The notes beneath the pieces were generated by a model, which did not search any database, had not been told where the DNA came from, and worked only from the letters and a program-made list of their open reading frames with translations. The translations under genes were made by a program, and so were the position numbers. A stretch of 64,000 bases of DNA from DASZHJ01 sp035541215 (lineage in GTDB: Bacteria > Pseudomonadota > Alphaproteobacteria > ATCC43930 > CGMCC-115725), in the NCBI GenBank assembly GCA_035541215.1, contig DATKNV010000131.1, positions 1-64,000 on the forward strand. The letters are read 5' to 3'. Shown here piece after piece: positions 8,111 through 19,087 of this stretch (within the stretch, counting starts at the first letter, position 1; each line of letters starts with the position of its first letter).

Positions 8111-8932
8111 TCAATCCGTCCGCTTCCCGAACCGCCCGTCGCGCCAGGCGATGGCGGCGCGGAGGCCTTGCTTGCGCGCGATCTCCATGAACTCGCGCTT
8201 GTCGATGCTGCCCTCGCCCTCGATCTGCAGGTCGATGTCGAGGGCGGCCTCGAGCGCCTCGCCGAGCCCCATGATCTCGTAGCTGCGGTTGATTGCTCGC
8301 TTGGTCTGGCGCAGCACCATGGGATCGACCTGCGCGAGCGACGCCGCGACCGCGAGCGCGCGCTCCAGCACTTGGGCGTCCGGCACGATCTCGTTGACGA
8401 GGCCCAGCGCCTCGGCGCGGCGCGCGTCGATCGCGTCCTCCCCGGTGAAGAGCAGATGCTTCGCCCGTTTCGGACCCACGAGCCACGGCAGCAGCATCAC
8501 CACGATCCCCGCTCCGAAGCGCAGCTCCGGCTCGCCAAAGACCGCGCCCTCGCCCGCGACGGTGATGTCGCAGGCGAGCATGAGCTCGCAGGCGCCGGCG
8601 AGACAATGGCCGCGCACGGCGGCGATGGTGGGCTTCGAGAGATGCCAGAAGCGCATCACCGTGTCGAAGTCGCGGCGGAGGATCGGGCGCCAGTCGGCGA
8701 CCCCGCTGGGCTTGCGCTCGGCCTGCTCCTTGAGGTCGAAGCCCGAGGAGAAGGCGGCGCCCGCACCCGTTACGACCACCGCGCGCACGGCCTCCTCCGC
8801 CTCGGCGGCATTGAGAGCCGCGCCGATCTCCCGGAGCATCGTCGCGTTGATGGCGTTGAGCCGCTCCGGCCGATTCAGCGTGAGAAGCGCCACTGCGCCG
8901 CGGGGCTCGTATAAGATGGTCTCGTAGCCCAT
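8111..8932 (-). CDS. Enoyl-CoA hydratase/isomerase (crotonase) family protein
   Basis: A 273-residue crotonase-fold enzyme. The oxyanion-hole segments are AAFSSGFDLKE (about residues 59-69) and GHCLAGACELMLACD (about 109-123). The acidic residues of the active site lie in the second segment and in the following VFGEPELRFGAG. The C-terminal helix region is present and length is standard. Likely acts on an acyl-CoA; the specific substrate is unknown. It is divergent from the AMP-dependent synthetase gene across 47 bp, which suggests a shared regulatory region and a linked acyl-CoA pathway. Confidence 0.9.
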   Translation of the reverse strand: MGYETILYEPRGAVALLTLNRPERLNAINATMLREIGAALNAAEAEEAVRAVVVTGAGAAFSSGFDLKEQAERKPSGVADWRPILRRDFDTVMRFWHLSKPTIAAVRGHCLAGACELMLACDITVAGEGAVFGEPELRFGAGIVVMLLPWLVGPKRAKHLLFTGEDAIDARRAEALGLVNEIVPDAQVLERALAVAASLAQVDPMVLRQTKRAINRSYEIMGLGEALEAALDIDLQIEGEGSIDKREFMEIARKQGLRAAIAWRDGRFGKRTD

Positions 8933-8979
8933 GCCTGCCGTCCCTTCCTCCAGTGCCGCGCCAGTATAGCCGAAGCCCG

Positions 8980-10383
8980 ATGCAGCACCTCTCCCGCCTC
9001 CTCGATGCGGCGCTTGCCGCAGGCCCCGACCGGCTCGCGGCCCGCGGCAGCGACGGCGACTTCAGCTATGCCGAGCTCGAGCGCCGCGTGGCGGAGGTCG
9101 CGCGTGCGCTCGCCCTTCGCGGTAGCGTTGCCGACGAGCCCGTGGCGGTGCGCGTCGGCAACCGCGCGCTCGATCTCGCGGGGTTCCTCGGCGTCTGGCG
9201 CGCGGGCGGCGTCGCAGTGCCGATCCACCGGACGACACCGGAGCGGGTAACGGCGGAGCTGCTGCAGCGAAGCCGCGCGCGATTCCTCGTCGAGGCCGGG
9301 GAAGTCTTCGTGCCAGATCCCCTGCGCGGCGCGCCGCCGCCGCGACCGCTGCTCGCGGGTGCCGCGCTCGTGATCTTTACCTCCGGCACCACCGGGACAC
9401 CCAAGGGCGTGGTCCTGACCCACGAGGCATTCACCGGCAAGCTCGCGACCATCGACAGCGTCTTCCCCTTCACCGCGGAGACGCGGACGCTGTTGCTGCT
9501 GCAGCTCACCTTCAGCTTCGGCCAATGGGTGTCGCTGCTGACGCTCCATCGCGGGGGCGCGCTGATCCTGCACGAGCGGTTCGAGGCGGAGCGCGCGCTC
9601 GCGGCGCTCGCAGAAGAGCGCGTCGGGCGCCTCGGCATCGTCCCCACCATGATGCGTGCGCTGCTGCCCTCGCTTGCGGGGTCGGCGATCGCCCACGACG
9701 GTGTGCCGCGGCTCTTCATGGCCGGGGGCGAGACCATGGCGGCGGGGCTCTCGCGCGCCTGGCGGGCGGGCTTGCCGGGGGCCGCGCTTGCGGACATCTA
9801 CGGCCTCACGGAGACCAGCACCTGCGATTTCTATCTGCCGCCCGCGGACCAGGACCGCTATCCCGGCACCATCGGTACGCCGATGCCGCGCGTCGAGTTC
9901 GCGATCCTCGACGGCGAGCTCGCAATCAAGACGCCTTTCATCATGGCGGGCTATCTCGATGAGCCCGAGCTCACGGCGGCAGCCTTCCGCGACGGCTACT
10001 TCCGCACCGGCGATCTCGCGGAAGTGACGCAAGAGGGCCGCGTACGTCTCGTGGGACGCGCGAAGGAGCTGATCCATCGCGCCGGCAACAAGGTCTCGCC
10101 GCTCGAGGTCGAGCGCGCCTTCCTGGAGCATCCGGAGGTCCGCGAGGCGCTCGCGACCGGGCTTCCAGACGCGCGTCTCGGCGAAGCGATTCATCTGCTG
10201 ATCGTGCCGGCGGCGGGAGCCCGGCCAAAGCCCGAGGCGCTCCGCGCCTGGGCGTCCCAGCGGCTCGAGCGCTACAAGCTCCCGGATGCGATCCACTTCG
10301 GCGCAGCGATCCCGCTGGGACGCACGGGCAAAGCCGACCGCGCGGCGCTCCGAGCCGCACTAATGGACTTCTCCGGGACATGA
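8980..10383 (+). CDS. Class I adenylate-forming enzyme (acyl-CoA synthetase-like)
   Basis: A 467-residue AMP-binding enzyme that activates a carboxylate as acyl-adenylate, probably for transfer to CoA. The P-loop-like motif FTSGTTGTPKGVV is near residues 131-143, the adenine motif DIYGLTETST is in the middle, and YFRTGDLAE and the C-terminal lysine motif GRTGKADRAAL are present. I prefer the ATG giving MQHLSRLL over an upstream ATG that adds nine residues. Its stop overlaps the photolyase start by 4 bp, so the two genes share a transcript although their functions seem unrelated. Confidence 0.88.
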   Translation: MQHLSRLLDAALAAGPDRLAARGSDGDFSYAELERRVAEVARALALRGSVADEPVAVRVGNRALDLAGFLGVWRAGGVAVPIHRTTPERVTAELLQRSRARFLVEAGEVFVPDPLRGAPPPRPLLAGAALVIFTSGTTGTPKGVVLTHEAFTGKLATIDSVFPFTAETRTLLLLQLTFSFGQWVSLLTLHRGGALILHERFEAERALAALAEERVGRLGIVPTMMRALLPSLAGSAIAHDGVPRLFMAGGETMAAGLSRAWRAGLPGAALADIYGLTETSTCDFYLPPADQDRYPGTIGTPMPRVEFAILDGELAIKTPFIMAGYLDEPELTAAAFRDGYFRTGDLAEVTQEGRVRLVGRAKELIHRAGNKVSPLEVERAFLEHPEVREALATGLPDARLGEAIHLLIVPAAGARPKPEALRAWASQRLERYKLPDAIHFGAAIPLGRTGKADRAALRAALMDFSGT

Positions 10384-11756
10384 CCGCGCCGGCGCTGGTC
10401 TGGTTCCGGGACGACCTCCGCATCTCCGATCATCCCGCGCTCTCCTCCGCCGCGAAGAGCGGCCGTCCGGTGCTCGCGGTCTATGTGCTGGACGAGGAGA
10501 CCGAGCGGCCGCTCGGCGGCGCCGCACGCTGGTGGCTCGCGGGAAGCCTCGAGTCGCTGGCCGCGGATTTGGGCTCGGCGGGCGTGCCGCTGGTGCTGCG
10601 CCGTGGACGCGCAGATGCCGCGATCGCCGCACTCGTGCGCGAGAGCCGCGCCGCCGCCGTGCACTGGAACCGGCGCTACCGGCAGGCCGCGTCGAAGCTC
10701 GACGACGCGCTTGCCGCCGAGCTCCGACGCGAGGGTGTCGCGGTCGAGACGCACGAGGGCGATCTCTTGTTCGAACCCGCGGCGATCCGCAGCGGAAGCG
10801 ACAAGCCCTATCAAATGTTCACGCCGTTCTGGCGCGCCTGCATCGGCGCGTCTCCGCCGCCTCGGCCAATGCCTCCTCCCGCGCAGGTCACCGCGCCGGC
10901 TGAAATTCCTGCGAGCGAGCGGCTCGCGGATTGGCGGCTTCGCCCGAGCGCGCCCGATTGGGCCGCAGGTCTTCGCGCAGCCTGTACGCCAGGCGAGCGT
11001 GCCGCACGATTGCGCCTCCAACGGTTTCTCGAGCGTGGACTTGCGGAATACCCGCGTGACCGCGATTTCCCTGCGAAGCCCGCGACCTCCGGCCTCTCGC
11101 CGCATCTGCGCTGGGGCGAGATCAGCCCGCGCGAGGTCTGGCACGCCGTCGAGGCCGCTGGCGGCGGCGCGGCATTTCTGCGCGAGCTCGGATGGCGCGA
11201 GTTCGCAGCGCACGTGCTCTGGCGCGAGCCCGATCTCGCGACCCGGCCGCTACGCGCGGAGTTCGCGCGCTTTCCCTGGCGGAGCGATGCGCGGTCGCTC
11301 AAGGCGTGGCAGCGGGGCCGCACCGGCTATCCCCTCGTCGATGCGGGCATGCGCGAGCTCTGGACGACCGGCGTCATGCACAACCGCGTGCGCATGGCGG
11401 CGGCGAGCTTCCTGGTGAAGCACCTGCTGCTCCCATGGCAAACCGGAGAGGCGTGGTTTTGGGACACGCTCGTCGACGCCGATCCCGCCAGCAACGCCAT
11501 GAACTGGCAGTGGGTCGGGGGCTGCGGCATCGACGCGGCCCCCTATTTCCGCATCTTCAATCCGGTTTTGCAGAGCCGGAAATTCGATCCCGAGGGCGAC
11601 TACATCAGGCGCTGGGTCCCGGAGCTTGCGACTCTCTCCGCACGCGAGATTCACTTGCCCTCCGCAGCGACCGCGCCCGCCTATCCGTCGCCCATCTTGG
11701 AGCATAGGGCCGCGCGGGAGCGCGCTCTGGCGGCGCTCGCGCGGACCCGGCGTTGA
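10380..11756 (+). CDS. phrB: Deoxyribodipyrimidine photolyase
   Basis: A 458-residue class I cyclobutane pyrimidine dimer photolyase that repairs UV damage with blue light, FADH- and an antenna chromophore. The N-terminal alpha/beta antenna domain begins VWFRDDLRISDHPAL; the helical FAD domain contains TGVMHNRVRM, the electron-transfer tryptophan stretch NWQWVGGCGIDAAPYFR and FNPVLQSRKFDP. The start overlaps the preceding synthetase by ATGA. Together with the Lhr/ligase locus it adds to the DNA repair content of this end of the window. Confidence 0.95.
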   Translation: MTAPALVWFRDDLRISDHPALSSAAKSGRPVLAVYVLDEETERPLGGAARWWLAGSLESLAADLGSAGVPLVLRRGRADAAIAALVRESRAAAVHWNRRYRQAASKLDDALAAELRREGVAVETHEGDLLFEPAAIRSGSDKPYQMFTPFWRACIGASPPPRPMPPPAQVTAPAEIPASERLADWRLRPSAPDWAAGLRAACTPGERAARLRLQRFLERGLAEYPRDRDFPAKPATSGLSPHLRWGEISPREVWHAVEAAGGGAAFLRELGWREFAAHVLWREPDLATRPLRAEFARFPWRSDARSLKAWQRGRTGYPLVDAGMRELWTTGVMHNRVRMAAASFLVKHLLLPWQTGEAWFWDTLVDADPASNAMNWQWVGGCGIDAAPYFRIFNPVLQSRKFDPEGDYIRRWVPELATLSAREIHLPSAATAPAYPSPILEHRAARERALAALARTRR

Positions 11757-11818
11757 CGGGAAAGCCATCGGTTTCTATGGTGTTGCCGGGGCCCAGGACC
11801 CTATCGCGGAGTGGTTAC

Positions 11819-12118
11819 ATGACGCGTTCCGTTTCTCGCCGCCGCTTTCTCACTTCGAGCGCTCTTGCCGGAGCCGGCGCGGGCGCGCTGCTGCTGCCTG
11901 GGCGCCAAGCCAAGGCCGCGCTCAAGCTCACTCCGATGGATGCGGAGACGCATGCCGCTTTCAAGAACGCATGCGGCGGGCCGGAGGTCCGCGCTTATCA
12001 CGAGCAGCTGCTCGCGGAGGCGCGCGCCAAGCTCGCGGGAACCATGAGCGAGAAGGAAATCGACGCGACGCTCGCGGCCCTCACCTGTCCCATCTGCGGC
12101 TGCCATCTCGAGGGCTGA
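11819..12118 (+). CDS. Small Tat-exported protein with C-terminal CxxC motif
   Basis: A 99-residue protein with a clear twin-arginine signal: SRRRFLT followed by an alanine/glycine-rich hydrophobic stretch and a likely AKA cleavage site near residue 33. The mature part is mostly helical and ends CPICGCHLEG, three cysteines in a possible metal- or redox-active tail. I do not recognise a named family. Tat export suggests folding or cofactor loading before secretion. An in-frame ATG 66 bases upstream would mask the Tat signal and was rejected. Confidence 0.72.
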   Translation: MTRSVSRRRFLTSSALAGAGAGALLLPGRQAKAALKLTPMDAETHAAFKNACGGPEVRAYHEQLLAEARAKLAGTMSEKEIDATLAALTCPICGCHLEG

Positions 12119-12174
12119 GCGCCGGACTACCGATCCCGGTCCGACGCCGCTGCACTTTGCCAGGGGGAACGCAC

Positions 12175-12921
12175 ATGAACCTTCACTTGCAGACCTGGCA
12201 GGAGGTCGAGGCCTATCTCCAGCGCGCGAAGGGCATCATCATTCCCATCGGCTCGACGGAGCAGCACGGGCCGAACGGGCTCATCGGCACCGACGCGATC
12301 TGCGCCGAGGTAATCGCGCAGGGCGTCGGCGACAAGGCCGGCGCCATGGTCGGCCCTACCATCAACGTCGGCATGGCGCAGCATCATCTCGCCTTCGCGG
12401 GCTCGATGACGCTCAGGCCCTCGACGCTGATCGCGCTCATCCACGACTATCTAACTTCGCTCGCGCGCCACGGCTTCGAGCGCTTCTATTTCATCAACGG
12501 CCATGGCGGCAACGTCGCGACTGTGACCGCGGCCTTCTCCGAGGTCTATGCCACGGCCTCGATGCGGCCCGGGACCAATGCGCCCTCCGTGCGCTGCCGG
12601 CTCAAGAACTGGTGGGAGAGCCCCGGCGTCAAGGCGCTCTCGCGCGAGCTCTTCGCGGAACGTGAGGGCAGTCACGCGACGCCGAGCGAGGTCTCCGTCA
12701 CTTTCTTTGCCCATCCCGAGGCGATCAAATCCGCGGCGATGCAGCCCGTGGGTGCGAAGGCGCGCGATTTCGCGGACGCCGACGACTATCGCCGGCTCTT
12801 CCCGGACGGCCGCATCGGCTCTGACCCCTCGCTCGCCAAGCCCGAGCACGGCAAGCGCTTCGTCGAGGCCGCGATCGAGGACCTCGCGGAGGACTATCTC
12901 ACCTTCGTCGGGCAGGCTTGA
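12175..12921 (+). CDS. Creatininase family protein
   Basis: A 248-residue amidohydrolase of the creatininase/MftE fold. Metal ligands are recognisable: Glu and His in GSTEQHGPNGLIGTDA (about residues 23-38), the acidic residue of that same segment, His in the FINGHGGN motif and Glu in EGSHATPSE. A GGGGGAA ribosome site precedes the ATG. Family members hydrolyse cyclic amides or act in cofactor maturation; the true substrate is not evident. It is followed after 30 bp by an acyl-adenylating enzyme, so a small amide-to-acid-to-thioester route is a possible inference. Confidence 0.88.
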   Translation: MNLHLQTWQEVEAYLQRAKGIIIPIGSTEQHGPNGLIGTDAICAEVIAQGVGDKAGAMVGPTINVGMAQHHLAFAGSMTLRPSTLIALIHDYLTSLARHGFERFYFINGHGGNVATVTAAFSEVYATASMRPGTNAPSVRCRLKNWWESPGVKALSRELFAEREGSHATPSEVSVTFFAHPEAIKSAAMQPVGAKARDFADADDYRRLFPDGRIGSDPSLAKPEHGKRFVEAAIEDLAEDYLTFVGQA

Positions 12922-12951
12922 GCGCCGCGCCGAGATAGAGCGAGCGGCGCC

Positions 12952-14406
12952 GTGACGGTCGACTACGTCGATTTCCACGCCGCCGAGCGGCCGCGTGCGA
13001 CGGCCATCATCGTCAACGGCCACGCCGTCACCTTCGCTCAACTGGCGGCGGACCTCGCGAAATTCGGCCAGGCGCTGCGCCGACTCGGGGTGGCGCCCGG
13101 CAGCACGGTCGCGGTCGAGTATCCCGACGTCTTCACGCACTGGCTGCTGCTCTTGGCCGCGGAGCGGCTCGGCGCTTGCAGCCTGTCCTGGCTCGCCGAA
13201 GAGGTCAGGGGGCCGATGCCCTTTCTCGCGAGCGCCGACCTCGTGCTGTCGCAGCAGACGCCGCCCGCGGAATGGACGAGGCGGCACCATGCGGTGACCG
13301 ATGACTGGATGCGCGCGGTGGCGGCGCTGCCGGAAACCGATCCCGAGCCCCCGGCGCGCTCTGCGCCCGAGCAACCCCTGCGGCTCCTGCGGAGTTCCGG
13401 GACCACGGGGGTTCCGCTGCAGATCTCGATCACGCGGCGGCTCCACGAGGCCCGGATCGCGAGCTGGAGCTGGCTTGCGGGCCTGTCGCGGCGCACGCGG
13501 CTCCTCGTGACCTTGCCCTTCACCGTCGGCGGCTCACATTCGAGCGCAACCGCCGTGCTGCGGGCGGGCGGAACCGTCGTCTTCGAGTCGGGCCTGCGCA
13601 TCTATCAAACGCTCGCGGCGCGGGCGATAGGCCTTGCGATCCTTCCGCCGATTCAGCTCAAGCGCACGCTGGACATGCTCCCCGCGGATTTCGCGAGGCC
13701 CGCGGAGCTCTCGGTCTTCTCCTTCGGGGCGCCGCTCGCCAAGAGCCTCGCCGAGCGCGCGCTCGCCAGGCTCGCAACCGAGGTCGTCGATCTCTACGGC
13801 TCGAACGAAGCGGGCTTCATCTCGGTCCGGCGTCCCCTGCAACATGAGGGCGCCGGATTCGTCCTGCCTGGAAACGAGGTCGAGATCATCGACGGTGACG
13901 GCCGGGCGCTGCCCTTCGGGCGAGCCGGGCGGATCCGCGTGCGCAACGAGGGCCTCGTTTCGGGCTATGTCGGCGATCCCGAGACGACGCAACGCGTCTT
14001 CCGGGATGGCTGGTTCTACCTCAGCGACGCGGGGATCCTGCACGGCCCGCGCTCCCTGCAGGTGCTGGGCCGGGCGGACGAGGTCATCAATATCGGCTGG
14101 GTGAAGCTCGCGCCCGAGACCATCGAGACGCAGGTGCTGCTCCAGATTCCGGCGGGCGATGCCGCCGTCTGCTCGCTCCCAAATCGCGATGGGATCGAGG
14201 AGGTCTGCGTCGCGGTGGCGGCGCCGCGCATGGCGGACCGCGAGCTCGTGGAGCGCGTCACCGCACTCTTCGCGGGGCTGCAATTCGGCCGCGTCCACGT
14301 GGTGAGGCTCGAGCGCATCCCCCGGGACGGCGACGGGCGGATCGTGCGGCAGGCGCTCAGGGACGCCGTGGCCGCCGCAACGCCGCTTTCCCCGCCGCAA
14401 CAATAG
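12952..14406 (+). CDS. AMP-binding adenylate-forming enzyme
   Basis: A 484-residue class I adenylate-forming protein. The phosphate-binding motif is LLRSSGTTGVPLQI, somewhat diverged from the usual GTTGxPKG in that the lysine is replaced by Leu-Gln. Further motifs are DLYGSNEAGF, the GWFYLSDAGIL equivalent of the D-motif, and GRADEVINIGWVKLAPETIE in the hinge. The usual catalytic C-terminal lysine is not obvious: the tail reads PRDGDGRIVRQAL where PRTxxGKxxR is expected, so a lysine may be replaced by arginine. Activity as a standard CoA ligase is therefore uncertain. GTG start, 30 bp after the creatininase gene. Confidence 0.82.
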   Translation: MTVDYVDFHAAERPRATAIIVNGHAVTFAQLAADLAKFGQALRRLGVAPGSTVAVEYPDVFTHWLLLLAAERLGACSLSWLAEEVRGPMPFLASADLVLSQQTPPAEWTRRHHAVTDDWMRAVAALPETDPEPPARSAPEQPLRLLRSSGTTGVPLQISITRRLHEARIASWSWLAGLSRRTRLLVTLPFTVGGSHSSATAVLRAGGTVVFESGLRIYQTLAARAIGLAILPPIQLKRTLDMLPADFARPAELSVFSFGAPLAKSLAERALARLATEVVDLYGSNEAGFISVRRPLQHEGAGFVLPGNEVEIIDGDGRALPFGRAGRIRVRNEGLVSGYVGDPETTQRVFRDGWFYLSDAGILHGPRSLQVLGRADEVINIGWVKLAPETIETQVLLQIPAGDAAVCSLPNRDGIEEVCVAVAAPRMADRELVERVTALFAGLQFGRVHVVRLERIPRDGDGRIVRQALRDAVAAATPLSPPQQ

Positions 14407-14467
14407 CCGGTGCCCGCCGGCGCCGTTCTGGCCTAATATCGCGGGCGGCACCACCGACGAGGCCACC

Positions 14468-14977
14468 ATGGCGAAGCCGCGCCGCGCCCTGCACGTTGCT
14501 TTTCCCGCCGAGCGCCACGACCACGAGAGCTGCGTCGAGACCGCGCTCGACCGGGCGGCAGCGCTCTGCGACCGCCGGGGGGCGCGTCTGACGGAGCTCC
14601 GGCGCGAGGTGCTGGCCCTCATCTGGCAGGGACACGAGCCCGTCGGGGCCTATCACCTTCTCGACGAGCTGAAGCGTCGGCATCCCGGCGCGGCACCCCC
14701 CACCGTCTACCGCGCACTCGACTTTTTGATGCAGCAGGGCCTCATCCACCGCATCGAATCGCTCAATGCCTATGTCGGCTGCGACCGCCCGGACGCACCG
14801 CATGCGAGCCAATTCCTGATCTGCACTTCATGCGGCAAGAGCGCGGAGCTCGAGGATCCCGCCATCGCCGGCGCCGTTGCGCGCCGGGCGACGGAGCTCG
14901 GCTTCGAAGTCGCGAGCCAGACGATCGAGGTGCGCGGCCTCTGCCCGCGCTGCCACGAGCGGCGGCCGGCGCGTTGA
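14468..14977 (+). CDS. Fur family transcriptional regulator, Zur-like
   Basis: A 169-residue Fur-superfamily repressor. The winged helix contains APPTVYRALDFLMQQGLIHRI (recognition helix around residues 78-98). The dimerisation domain carries the structural zinc cysteines ICTSCGKS and LCPRCHERR. The N-terminus has a HDHESC segment. The extended N-terminus and Cys pairs resemble alphaproteobacterial Zur (zinc uptake regulation) more than Fur or Irr, but no znu genes are nearby, so this is tentative. The gene ends 7 bp before the convergent TadG-like gene. Confidence 0.83.
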   Translation: MAKPRRALHVAFPAERHDHESCVETALDRAAALCDRRGARLTELRREVLALIWQGHEPVGAYHLLDELKRRHPGAAPPTVYRALDFLMQQGLIHRIESLNAYVGCDRPDAPHASQFLICTSCGKSAELEDPAIAGAVARRATELGFEVASQTIEVRGLCPRCHERRPAR

Positions 14978-14984
14978 GCGCGGG

Positions 14985-16337
14985 TTATTCCACCAGCTTC
15001 GCGATCGGGCCGGTGGTCGGGATCTGGGAAGCGGTGCAGGTCGTACGCAGCACCGAGCTCGGATTGAAGCGGATGTCGTAGGCAACGAGGGCCGTGCAGG
15101 TATTCGCGTTGCTGCTGGCCCCGCCGTAATAGAGCTGCTGCGTCGGCAAATAGACGGCGCCGTTGATGATGACGGTAGCGCCGCCGTCGCCCGCGGCAGA
15201 GCCGCCGAGATCGGCCTCCTGCCCCGCGGGCGCGTTGCGATCGCCGAAAATCGCGACGCCCTTGGCGCTGCCGGTCGTAGGCGCGTCGATCTGCAGGCTC
15301 GAGCCCGCATCGACCTTGAGGCTCGCATAGTTCGCGGCGCCGGGCGTGTTCGTGAGCACGATGGTGACGCCGGCGCTGTCGCCGGAGACCGTGGCGCCGT
15401 TCTCGACATGAAAGCTGCCGCCCTCGACGTAATAGGTGCCGGCCTTCAGGTTGACCATCGAGCCGCTCGGAAAAACCATGCCGTTGCAATAAGTGCCGGG
15501 CGAGAGCTGCGCCGGCACCGGCAGCAGCGGATTGCTCTGCGGCGGCGCCGTGTAGCCGTTGAAGCTGCAGCCCGAGGACGAGGGCGTCGGCATCGCGACG
15601 TTGGCGTAGGCATCCGCCGCGGCCAGTGCGTTGCTGACGGGGTTCGGGGCCTTGGTCGGCTTCGCCGTGCCGAGATTGGCGATGGTGCCGCTCGTGGAGA
15701 TCGTATCGGCGGTGACCGAGGCCGCCGTCGATACCAGAAGCGAGCCGGCGCCGGTGGCGTTGTCGTAGACGCTGCAGCCGCTCGCATTGATCGAGGCCGA
15801 GCCCAGGAGATTGATGCCGATGCCGCTGGACTTGTCGAGCGACTGGATGCAATTGCCGCCGGTGCCCGAGGTGATCGCGACCGCGCGCGCGGCGATGGTC
15901 GGCGCCGACTTCAGGAAGAGCCCCGCGATGGCGAGCGACTGCGGCTGCGAGACGATCACCTCGACCCCGGTGGCGTTCGTGGTGTAGCTCCCGGATTTGG
16001 GCGGCTGGTTCACGGTGACGGTGACGCCGCCGGTGCCGTTGACGAAGTTGTACTTGGCGGCGACCGAGCGCGCCTCCGTGGTGATGCCGCCCCCGGCGCT
16101 CTGTCCCACGACCGCGCTGTAGGCCGCGGCGTCGGCAGCGGCCTGCATCGCGCGCTTGGTCTTGTACCAGTCGGCTCCCTCAGTCGCGAGACCGGCGAGG
16201 CCAAGGATCCCCGTCATGGATACCGCGAGAACGACCGCTGTGCCGCCGCGCTGATCGCGCAAGAGCGAGAGGGCGAGGTCCCGGCCCGCTCGGAGGGCCG
16301 CGACGGGTCTGACTGCGAGCTCGATCATCGGACGCAT
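14985..16337 (-). CDS. TadG-like Flp pilus assembly protein
   Basis: A 450-residue protein with a TadE/TadG-type N-terminus: DQRGGTAVVLAVSMTGILGL forms the single membrane segment (about residues 28-55), followed by the family hallmark TEGADWYKTKRAMQAAADAAAYSAV. The large remainder is Gly/Ser/Thr/Ala-rich, likely beta-structured and periplasmic or exported, with a few paired cysteines. TadG-like proteins are minor pilus or tip components. It lies about 11 kb from the main pilus operon, on the other strand. The 250 bp upstream (16338-16587) are AT-rich compared with the rest of the window and probably contain its promoter. Confidence 0.82.
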   Translation of the reverse strand: MRPMIELAVRPVAALRAGRDLALSLLRDQRGGTAVVLAVSMTGILGLAGLATEGADWYKTKRAMQAAADAAAYSAVVGQSAGGGITTEARSVAAKYNFVNGTGGVTVTVNQPPKSGSYTTNATGVEVIVSQPQSLAIAGLFLKSAPTIAARAVAITSGTGGNCIQSLDKSSGIGINLLGSASINASGCSVYDNATGAGSLLVSTAASVTADTISTSGTIANLGTAKPTKAPNPVSNALAAADAYANVAMPTPSSSGCSFNGYTAPPQSNPLLPVPAQLSPGTYCNGMVFPSGSMVNLKAGTYYVEGGSFHVENGATVSGDSAGVTIVLTNTPGAANYASLKVDAGSSLQIDAPTTGSAKGVAIFGDRNAPAGQEADLGGSAAGDGGATVIINGAVYLPTQQLYYGGASSNANTCTALVAYDIRFNPSSVLRTTCTASQIPTTGPIAKLVE

Positions 16338-16587
16338 CCCTTTTGAGTATGTCTCTGCCCCTTATGAGACGCGGAGGCTGGGATTTCGGGTCAATCCTGG
16401 CTCCCTATTTAGGGGCCTCCGCCGTTTGTATTACTTAAAATTTTTCGAACTTCAACAATAATCGCTGCGCAGAACGAGCAACATTGCACCGTATTTTAGA
16501 TAAAATCCGGGCAACCGTTAACCAAGACAAGTATTGGCGCGGAAGGGAATCCCGAAGCGCGGGTTTGAGCGATGGCCCCAAGGGCGC

Positions 16588-17021
16588 TTAGGGACGAGTG
16601 AGGGCGAGGCGCATGAGATCGAGCGCGCGCCGGCTGAGCGGTATTTGGGCCGCGCCTGCCTCTTCCGGCGTGTACCAGCCGAGGCCCGTGAGGTGCTTGG
16701 GCTCGCGCAGCTCGCCCTCGCCCCGGCGCCAGTCCAGGAGCACCGCCACCAGAGTGAAATGGAAACGCACGCGGCCGGTCTCGTCGCGGTCGATGTGGTC
16801 GAAGGCCGTTAGCACGCCCCGTGGCTCTGCGGCGATGCCGGTCTCCTCCATGAGCTCGCGGACCGCGCACTCGATCACGGTCTCGCCGAGCTCGAGCTGG
16901 CCGCCGACGAAGCCCCATTTGCCGGCGTCGGCGCCCTCGCCGCGCCGTGCCAAGAGGCATCGGGGCCCGCGCCGCACCGCGGCGAGGACCCCGATCCAGG
17001 GACGCTCGGGATAGAGCCGGC

Positions 17022-17025
<4 letters not shown>
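16588..17025 (-). CDS. NUDIX hydrolase
   Basis: A 145-residue NUDIX pyrophosphatase. The catalytic box is complete: a GGQLELGE segment followed by REL, EE and GI at the spacing G-x5-E-x7-REU-x-EE-x-GU (about residues 37-60). The GTG start overlaps the thiC stop by 4 bp (GTGA), so it is translated as the second gene of the thiC operon under the TPP riboswitch. Some NUDIX enzymes hydrolyse HMP-PP or damaged thiamine pyrophosphates; that role is inferred from position only. The substrate could equally be a nucleotide sugar or 8-oxo-dGTP. Confidence 0.88.
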
Positions 17026-18860
<1,835 letters not shown>

Positions 18861-18941
18861 GACGATCTCCTGCCTCTAAGCGGGTTGCGAGGAGATCCGG
18901 GGCTTGGGGTTCGAGCTTGGCTCTCAGAAGAGCCGCGATTC

Positions 18942-19031
18942 CGTTCCCTACGCCGGCACGATCCGGATCAGGTTCTAAGGGTTTCCGCGGTTTCAGCGGT
19001 ATCTCAGCCCCTTGCCGGGGCTCCCCTTGGA
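18942..19031 (-). ncRNA. TPP riboswitch (THI element)
   Basis: On the minus strand upstream of thiC the conserved segments appear in order: GGGGAGCC, GGCTGAGATACC, an ACCCTTAGAACCTGATC core and CCGGCGTAGGGAA. These form the pyrimidine- and pyrophosphate-sensing helices of the TPP aptamer. It ends about 80 bp before the thiC start. A small hairpin GGCTCT/AGAGCC (18919-18934) follows the aptamer without a U-tract, so control is more likely at translation than by intrinsic termination. Confidence 0.95.
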
Positions 19032-19087
19032 ATGGCTCTAGTATCTTGGGCGGAAACGGCCGGCGTCAAGGGGCCGCGGTCGGCCCG

